NCBI RefSeq assembly: GCF_030527935.1
Contig: NZ_JAUMZV010000003.1
Coordinates: 16,816 to 80,815, forward strand
Direction of reading: 5' to 3'
Source of the DNA: Kingella sp. (in: b-proteobacteria)
GTDB taxonomy: Bacteria; Pseudomonadota; Gammaproteobacteria; Burkholderiales; Neisseriaceae
DNA length: 64,000 bases
A program made the position numbers and the translations under genes. This document shows, piece after piece, positions 59,663 through 64,000 of the stretch; position 1 is the first letter of the stretch; the number at the start of each line of letters is the position of its first letter. A model generated the notes under the pieces. It had not been told where the DNA came from, made no database searches, and was given only the letters and a program-made list of their open reading frames with translations.

Positions 59663-60616
59663 TCAGGCTGCCTGTTTCTTTTTCAACACCAACCACAAGA
59701 ACACCAAGCCGCCCACAAATTCAATCACCACGCTCAACACGGCTTTCATGCCCAGCAGGTGTTCAAACACGGTTTGCCCCAACACCAGCATCACCGCTGC
59801 GATTAAAAACGCCATCGGCAGGCGCACGCTGTGTTTCAGGCTGCCTGAAAAGGCGTTGGTGAGCGCGCACACCAGCAGCCCAAAAAAGCTCACCACGCCC
59901 ACGGTTGCCGTTGCCGAAGCCACCAACAGCGCAATCCAAAACAATATCCACAGCGTATGGCGTTGGTAATGAATGCCCAAATTGATGACTTGGTCGCGCC
60001 CGAGCAAATGCACGTCCAGCCGATGCCGCTCGCGCCATAAAAACGGCATGCTCACCAGCATCAACACGCCGCAATACGCCAGCATTTTTGTGTTCACGCT
60101 GTTGAAATTGGCAAAGGTGGCGGCTTGGGCAGCCATAAATTCTTCGGGGTCTATCATCCGTTGCAGCAGGCTGGATAAGCTGCGAAACAGCACGCCAAAC
60201 ACCACACCGATTAAAATCATCCGCGCCAAATCGCGCCCGCCTTGTTTGAGCAGCAGGCTAAACAGCAGCAGCGAGCCGCCCAGCATCGCCGCCAATTCCA
60301 ACGAAAATTTGCCCAACGGCGCAAGCTGCGCATAGCCCAAGCCGCCCAGCGCAGCCACCAGCGCGGTTTGCAAAAACACATACAGCGCGTCAAAGCCCAA
60401 AATAGACGGCGTTAAAATCGGATTGTTGGTGATGGTTTGGAACAGCAGCGTGGACACGCCCACCGCATAGGCAACCAGCAGCAATGCCGCCAGCTTTTTC
60501 GCCCGCAGCGGCAACACAAAATCCCACGCACCTTGCGCGTTCCACGTTAAAAACAGCGCGGCAGACAGGATAAGCGTGGCGGATAAAATCAAAAGGGTTT
60601 TGGTGGATTGAGACAT
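59663..60616 (-). CDS. fetD: iron-siderophore ABC transporter permease (FecCD family), second
   Basis: A 317-aa inner-membrane permease with about nine hydrophobic segments and the FecCD pattern (LLFQTITNNPILTPSILGFD near the N-terminus, VVSFFGLLVCALTNAFSGSL as the cytoplasmic coupling region that contacts the ATPase). It forms the channel with the other permease. A GSLK peptide from an in-frame DUS sits in the coupling loop. A 260-bp repeat-filled gap separates it from the upstream permease gene, breaking an otherwise tight operon. Confidence 0.87.
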   Translation of the reverse strand: MSQSTKTLLILSATLILSAALFLTWNAQGAWDFVLPLRAKKLAALLLVAYAVGVSTLLFQTITNNPILTPSILGFDALYVFLQTALVAALGGLGYAQLAPLGKFSLELAAMLGGSLLLFSLLLKQGGRDLARMILIGVVFGVLFRSLSSLLQRMIDPEEFMAAQAATFANFNSVNTKMLAYCGVLMLVSMPFLWRERHRLDVHLLGRDQVINLGIHYQRHTLWILFWIALLVASATATVGVVSFFGLLVCALTNAFSGSLKHSVRLPMAFLIAAVMLVLGQTVFEHLLGMKAVLSVVIEFVGGLVFLWLVLKKKQAA

Positions 60617-60720
60617 GATATTCAGATAGATTTTTTTGTTTATTCAGGCGGGGCGGATAACAGCGTTTCAGGCTGAGACCTTTGTAAACCCCTAACAGCA
60701 GCCTGAAAAATAAGAAATGT

Positions 60721-60829
60721 CGTCATTCCCGCGTAGGCGGAAATCTTGTTTAATTTTCAGAAATAATTGTAAAAACAAACTGTTGTTTAAGTTTAACCAA
60801 GATTTCCGCCTACGCGGGCATGATGGACG
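60721..60829. repeat. dRS3-bounded mosaic repeat
   Basis: Two divergent dRS3-like arms (ATTCCCGCGTAGGCGGAAAT at 60725-60744 and an inverted ATTTCCGCCTACGCGGGCAT-like arm at ~60802-60822) enclose a centre with AATTGTAAAAACAAACTGTT, shared with the repeat at ~49028-49077. It lies between the two permease genes, with DUS copies on both sides. Confidence 0.65.
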
Positions 60830-60876
60830 TTACTATTTTTTGTGGCGTTTTAGGTTTTGCAAAGGTTTCAGGCTGC

Positions 60877-61854
60877 CTAACCCCGTTGTGGCGCGCGCAG
60901 CAGCAGCAAAAACAGCACCGTACCCACCACGCCAAACACCGTTGCCACAGGGATTTCAAACGGAAACACAATCAGCCGCCCAATCAAATCGCACATCAGC
61001 ACCAACGCCGCGCCCAGCAACGCCACCGCAGGCAAGCTCGCCCGCAGCTTATCGCCCAGCAAACGGCTGGCGATATTCGGCACCACCAAGCCAATAAACG
61101 GAATGCCGCCCACCGTAACCACCACCAACGCCGTTATCAGCGACACAATCAGCAGCCCCACCCACAGCACCGCATCGCGGTTTAGCCCCAAATTTGCCGC
61201 CACGCTGTCGCCCAAGCCCATAATCGTGAGCTGGTCGGCGATGATGTAGGCAAACGCCGCCAGCGCGCCCGTTGCCCACAGCAATTCATATCGCCCCAGC
61301 AGCACGCCCGAAAAATCGCCGCTTTGCCACACGCTGAGCATTTGCATCATCTCGGTTTCATACGCGATAAACGTTGCCACCGCATCAATCACGCCGCCAA
61401 AAATAATGCCCACCAGCGGCACCAGCAACTGCGCCGATGGTGGCAACCGCCGCGACAACGCCATAAACAGCAGCATCCCCAGCAACGCCGCCGCCGCTGC
61501 CACGCTCATTTTCACCAACAATGCTGCCGCAGGCGCAAACAATGCCATCAGCAGCAAGCCCAACGCCGCCGATTGGCTTGCGCCCACCATAGACGGCTCT
61601 ACAAACCTGTTTTTTAACAAGATTTGCATAATCGTGCCCGCCACCGCCATAGAAGCCCCCACCAACACAATGGCAAAGGTGCGCGGCAAGCGGCTGATGA
61701 TGAGCACTTGGCTGCTGTCGTTCAGGCTGCCTGAAAGTAAATTTGCCCAATGAAAATCCGCCACGCCCACGGATAGGCTGGCGATAAACAACAGGGCTAC
61801 GAAGAGCAGGGATAGGGAATAAAGCAATTGGGGGGTTATTTTGTGGTTGAGCAT
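60877..61854 (-). CDS. fetC: iron-siderophore ABC transporter permease (FecCD family), first
   Basis: A 325-aa permease with nine to ten hydrophobic segments: LPRTFAIVLVGASMAVAGTI, MQILLKNRFVEPSMVGASQS (the FecCD 'G..MQ...NPLA.P..LG' signature region, here NRFVEPSMVG) and GGIPFIGLVVPNIASRLLGD (coupling loop). The ATG at 61852-61854 is chosen; the open frame begins 30 codons earlier in DUS and spacer sequence. It pairs with the 59663-60616 permease. Confidence 0.87.
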   Translation of the reverse strand: MLNHKITPQLLYSLSLLFVALLFIASLSVGVADFHWANLLSGSLNDSSQVLIISRLPRTFAIVLVGASMAVAGTIMQILLKNRFVEPSMVGASQSAALGLLLMALFAPAAALLVKMSVAAAAALLGMLLFMALSRRLPPSAQLLVPLVGIIFGGVIDAVATFIAYETEMMQMLSVWQSGDFSGVLLGRYELLWATGALAAFAYIIADQLTIMGLGDSVAANLGLNRDAVLWVGLLIVSLITALVVVTVGGIPFIGLVVPNIASRLLGDKLRASLPAVALLGAALVLMCDLIGRLIVFPFEIPVATVFGVVGTVLFLLLLRAPQRG

Positions 61855-62027
61855 ATTTTCTGTTTTCAGGCTGCCTATGGGGGTGGGGTTCTTAGTGGGG
61901 TCTAATAAGGATGCTGGTTGGTGGCTGTTGAACACAAGCAGCATAGATTAAAAATTCTGCAATCTGTTTCTTCTCCCGCTGGCGAGGGGAGGTTAGGATG
62001 GGGGGTAGGTTTTAGAGCAAGCTGAAA

Positions 62028-62477
62028 TCAAATTGGATGATGTTCTAAAAATAGGCTGCCACGCGCTACAAGGCAGCCTGAAAAGCAGGATAAACGGTGG
62101 CATCGGCGTGGCGTTTCGTCTAAAAAATCGTCTAGGTAACGTTTGCCGCTGTCGTCTAGCTTGGCGCGCAGTTCGCGCAGGCGGGCGAACAGGGCGGCTT
62201 TTTCGGCAGCAGTAAGCATGTGTCCGCTATCGTTGGTTAGGCGGTTGTAGTCGGGCGTGCCTTGCACGTCTAGGCTGAGCAGGCGCAGGTAGCTGCGTTT
62301 TGCGCCTGATGCGGTTTGGGTTTGCAGCAGCATACTGCCGCCGTCTGCGGCGATGGGGCTGTCGTCAATCAAAATGGCGGTGGGCAGGGTGTCTTGGGGC
62401 ATGGTATGTTTTTTCGGGGCTTGGGCGGTGGCAAAGGGTATCAACAGCGCAAGCAGTAGGGGGAGTAAAGGTTTCAT
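62028..62477 (-). CDS. secreted hypothetical protein inside the iron operon
   Basis: A 149-aa precursor with a signal peptide (MKPLLPLLLALLIPFATAQA), then a polar domain (DTLPTAILIDDSPIAADGGS, LLQTQTASGAKRSYLRLLSL) and a charged helical part (AAEKAALFARLRELRAKLDD). The last ~25 residues (RRCHRLSCFSGCLVARGSLF) read through a DUS and look non-native, as if a 3'-end change removed the original stop. Function unknown; it sits between the binding-protein and permease genes on the same strand. Confidence 0.6.
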   Translation of the reverse strand: MKPLLPLLLALLIPFATAQAPKKHTMPQDTLPTAILIDDSPIAADGGSMLLQTQTASGAKRSYLRLLSLDVQGTPDYNRLTNDSGHMLTAAEKAALFARLRELRAKLDDSGKRYLDDFLDETPRRCHRLSCFSGCLVARGSLFLEHHPI

Positions 62478-62732
62478 GGTGGGGCTTTTTCAGGCTGCCT
62501 GTGTTGTGCGGAAGATGGCGGGTTGTGCGGTGTGCTGCAATCAAAAGGCAGCCTGAAAAGGGATTTCAAGCTGCGGATGGTGGCTGTTCGCGCACCGAAG
62601 CGTGGGTATGGCGGCGCAACGCCATGCGAATGGTTGAATACATCCGCAATAATCATTTTTCAGGCTGCCTTTTCATGTTCAGGCAGCCTGAAATCTTTAC
62701 AAAACCTAAAACACTAAGAGAAATATCCACAT

Positions 62733-62838
62733 CCGTCATTCCCGCGCAGGCGGGAATCTTGATTGAACTCACACAATAGATTGTTTTTCATACATTTCTG
62801 AATATCAGGCAGGATTCCCGCCTACGCGGAAATGACGG
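62733..62838. repeat. dRS3-bounded neisserial intergenic mosaic element
   Basis: A perfect dRS3 (ATTCCC-N8-GGGAAT: ATTCCCGCGCAGGCGGGAAT at 62738-62757) and a one-mismatch copy (ATTCCCGCCTACGCGGAAAT at 62814-62833) bound an AT-rich centre, and the whole is a 106-bp inverted repeat (CCGTCATT...AATGACGG). In Neisseria dRS3 copies flank mosaic repeats and serve as filamentous-phage integration targets. The 417-bp gap 62478-62894 contains this, DUS copies and no gene. Confidence 0.8.
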
Positions 62839-62894
62839 TATTTCTTGAATTTCAGGCTGCCGCTAGGGTTTTGCAAAGGTCTCAGCCTGAAACC

Positions 62895-63917
62895 TTATTT
62901 CGCCTTTTTAAACGCTTCTGCCGCTTGGTTGGCAACGGTTTGCAGTTGTTTCGCGCCACCTGCGGCTAGATACGCGTTGCTGTCCAGATACACCACTTGC
63001 CCTTTTTTCCATGCGGTGCTTTCGGCAACCAGCGGGTTATCCAGCACATCTTTGGCGGCTTTGCCTTCTTCGCCAATCGCTGCGCTGCGGTCTAGCACAA
63101 ACAGCCAATCGGGGTTTTTCTCTTTGATGTATTCAAACGAAATCGGCATGCCGTGCACGCCTTCTTTCATGTTGGCATCCACGGGGGGCAGCCCGATGTC
63201 TTGGTGTAGCCAGCCGCCTAGGCGCGAAGTGGGGCTTTGCGCGGATAATTTGCCGCCGCTCACAATAATCACCAGCCCTTTGCCCTTGCCTTGTGCGGCG
63301 GTGCGGGCTGCGTCAAAGGCTTGGTTGATGTCGGCTTTGAGCTTGTCTGCTTCGGCTTGTTTGCCAAAGATTTGGGCGTAGGCATCAATGCGCTCTTCCG
63401 CGCTGGTGCGCAGGTTTTGGGTGTCGGCGGTCATGTCAATGGTGGGGGCGATTTCGTTGAGCTGCTGCGCGGCTTTGCTGGTGCGGCTGCCGATGATGAT
63501 GAGCTGCGGTTTAAACGCGCCCAAGGCTTCGTAGTTCGGCTCAAACAGCGTGCCAACGTGTTGGGCTTTATCAAATGCGCCTTGCAGATAAGGCAGCATG
63601 GATTTATCAATGGTTGCGCCCACGGGCACGCCCAATGCGGTCAGCGTATCCAATGCGCCCAAATCGTAAACCGCTACATTTTGCGGATTTTTCGGCACAA
63701 CGGTATCGCCACGCGCGGTTTTCACGGTTACTTTTTCGCCTTGAATATCGTGCGCTTTGAGCGGTGCGTGTTTGTCTTTCTCGGCTTGCCCGCCTTGCGC
63801 TTGCGATGCGGCAGAAGCGGAGTTGGCTTGGCTGGCGGCTTGGTTGCTTTGTTGTTGCGATGGATTGCACGCGGTGAGCGCGGCAAACGTGAGCAATGCG
63901 ATTAAAGAGTGTTTCAT
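62895..63917 (-). CDS. fetB: iron-siderophore ABC transporter substrate-binding lipoprotein
   Basis: A 340-aa precursor with lipobox LTFAALTAC, a Gln/Ala/Ser-rich spacer (~residues 18-45), and a two-lobe periplasmic-binding domain: VVPKNPQNVAVYDLGALDTL, EPNYEALGAFKPQLIIIGSR, SPTSRLGGWLHQDIGLPPVD and KNPDWLFVLDRSAAIGEE. It resembles the neisserial FetB/CeuE group that binds ferric catecholates. GGAAATCCCC precedes the ATG. It is first in the leftward operon; a TonB-dependent receptor (fetA) is not in the window but may lie to the right. Confidence 0.9.
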   Translation of the reverse strand: MKHSLIALLTFAALTACNPSQQQSNQAASQANSASAASQAQGGQAEKDKHAPLKAHDIQGEKVTVKTARGDTVVPKNPQNVAVYDLGALDTLTALGVPVGATIDKSMLPYLQGAFDKAQHVGTLFEPNYEALGAFKPQLIIIGSRTSKAAQQLNEIAPTIDMTADTQNLRTSAEERIDAYAQIFGKQAEADKLKADINQAFDAARTAAQGKGKGLVIIVSGGKLSAQSPTSRLGGWLHQDIGLPPVDANMKEGVHGMPISFEYIKEKNPDWLFVLDRSAAIGEEGKAAKDVLDNPLVAESTAWKKGQVVYLDSNAYLAAGGAKQLQTVANQAAEAFKKAK

Positions 63918-64000
63918 GGGGATTTCCTTGTGATGATAAAAATTAGGTAGTGTCCTAAAAAGTATGCTGCACTGCTGTTCCTTCCCCCGCTGGCGGGAGA
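63918..64000. other. upstream region of the iron operon
   Basis: An 83-bp edge fragment upstream of fetB. It contains CTTCCCCCGCTGGCGGGAG, a palindrome related to CTTCTCCCGCTGGCGAGGGG at ~61970, and a TAGTGTCCTAAAAAGTA stretch. No convincing Fur box or promoter could be recognised, and the sequence is cut by the window end. Confidence 0.4.

Larger units (their letters stand above)
1..64000. repeat. DNA uptake sequence (DUS), AGGCAGCCTGAA dialect, dispersed
   Basis: The 12-mer AGGCAGCCTGAA or its reverse complement TTCAGGCTGCCT, and the 10-11 nt core, recurs well over one hundred times by eye, in nearly every intergenic gap and inside many genes. In neisserial biology the DUS is bound by the pilus protein ComP during DNA uptake; this variant fits the Kingella/Simonsiella side of the family. 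Copies often form inverted pairs at gene ends, some followed by T-tracts. Inside genes they translate as recurring peptides: QPEN/QPET, GSLK, FQAA, FRLP or SGCL, depending on frame and strand. Spacers shorter than 300 bp that are not described separately (for example 1393-1650, 8261-8439, 9241-9509, 33300-33567) contain little else. Confidence 0.95.

Noticed and set aside
62733..62838. Prophage or filamentous phage remnant at dRS3
   Set aside because: Only the repeat target is present; no phage gene lies in the window.
1..64000. CRISPR array suspected from the many 12-bp repeats
   Set aside because: The repeats are scattered at irregular distances in both orientations and inside genes; they are uptake sequences, and no cas genes are present.
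63918..64000. Fur box in front of the iron operon
   Set aside because: No sequence close to the 19-bp Fur consensus was recognisable in the 83 bp available.

Overview
The window comes from a member of the Neisseriaceae, most likely in the Kingella/Simonsiella/Conchiformibius group. The evidence is a dense scatter of the 12-mer AGGCAGCCTGAA and its reverse complement, the DNA uptake sequence (DUS) dialect I associate with that group. Neisserial repeats (a Correia element, dRS3 palindromes) and neisserial gene neighbourhoods (glyQ/glyS beside surface-sugar genes, a fet-like iron operon, an ECF sigma/ZAS anti-sigma pair) agree. The species is an inference. No transposase, prophage or CRISPR array was found.

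Layout. 1-10 kb: end of dusC, tRNA-Leu(UAG), an RluF-type pseudouridine synthase, hemD-hemX-hemY, an SDR protein, an acyltransferase overlapping era, trmJ and rsmJ. 10-25 kb: parC, the pilS-pilR two-component pair, rpoH, tadA, then the translation block thrS / AT-rich orphan / infC-rpmI-rplT, an ECF sigma factor with a 56-aa zinc anti-sigma and a Met-rich exported protein, and tgt. 25-40 kb: a methyltransferase, a UDG-superfamily glycosylase, glyA, several small unknown proteins, a 553-codon unknown protein with a displaced start, an SNF transporter, hda with a HAD phosphatase, a DUF4178 zinc-ribbon protein, purB and an amino-acid binding lipoprotein.

40-58 kb is the surface-polysaccharide half: glyQ, an MsbA-type exporter, a 1213-aa methyltransferase/coiled-coil/double-glycosyltransferase fusion, glyS, a frameshifted nuclease gene, gmhB with a GT2 enzyme, a GT14-type enzyme, a second GT2 enzyme, a polyprenyl-phosphate sugar transferase and galE. 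Together these could supply heptose and UDP-sugars, start and extend a glycan on a lipid carrier, and export lipid A-linked material. The genes are separated by palindromic repeats rather than forming one operon. 58-64 kb is a ferric-siderophore uptake operon on the minus strand (binding lipoprotein, two FecCD permeases, ATPase) with a small secreted protein inside it.

The items most worth a second look are: the 1213-aa fusion, AT-rich and nearly DUS-free between msbA and glyS; two families of ~165-bp inverted-repeat elements with unrelated ends but a shared core whose internal hairpin differs by compensating changes; an 11-bp tandem duplication that turns a nuclease gene off; an orphan gene wedged between thrS and infC; and DUS copies that serve as protein linkers or sit directly against start codons.
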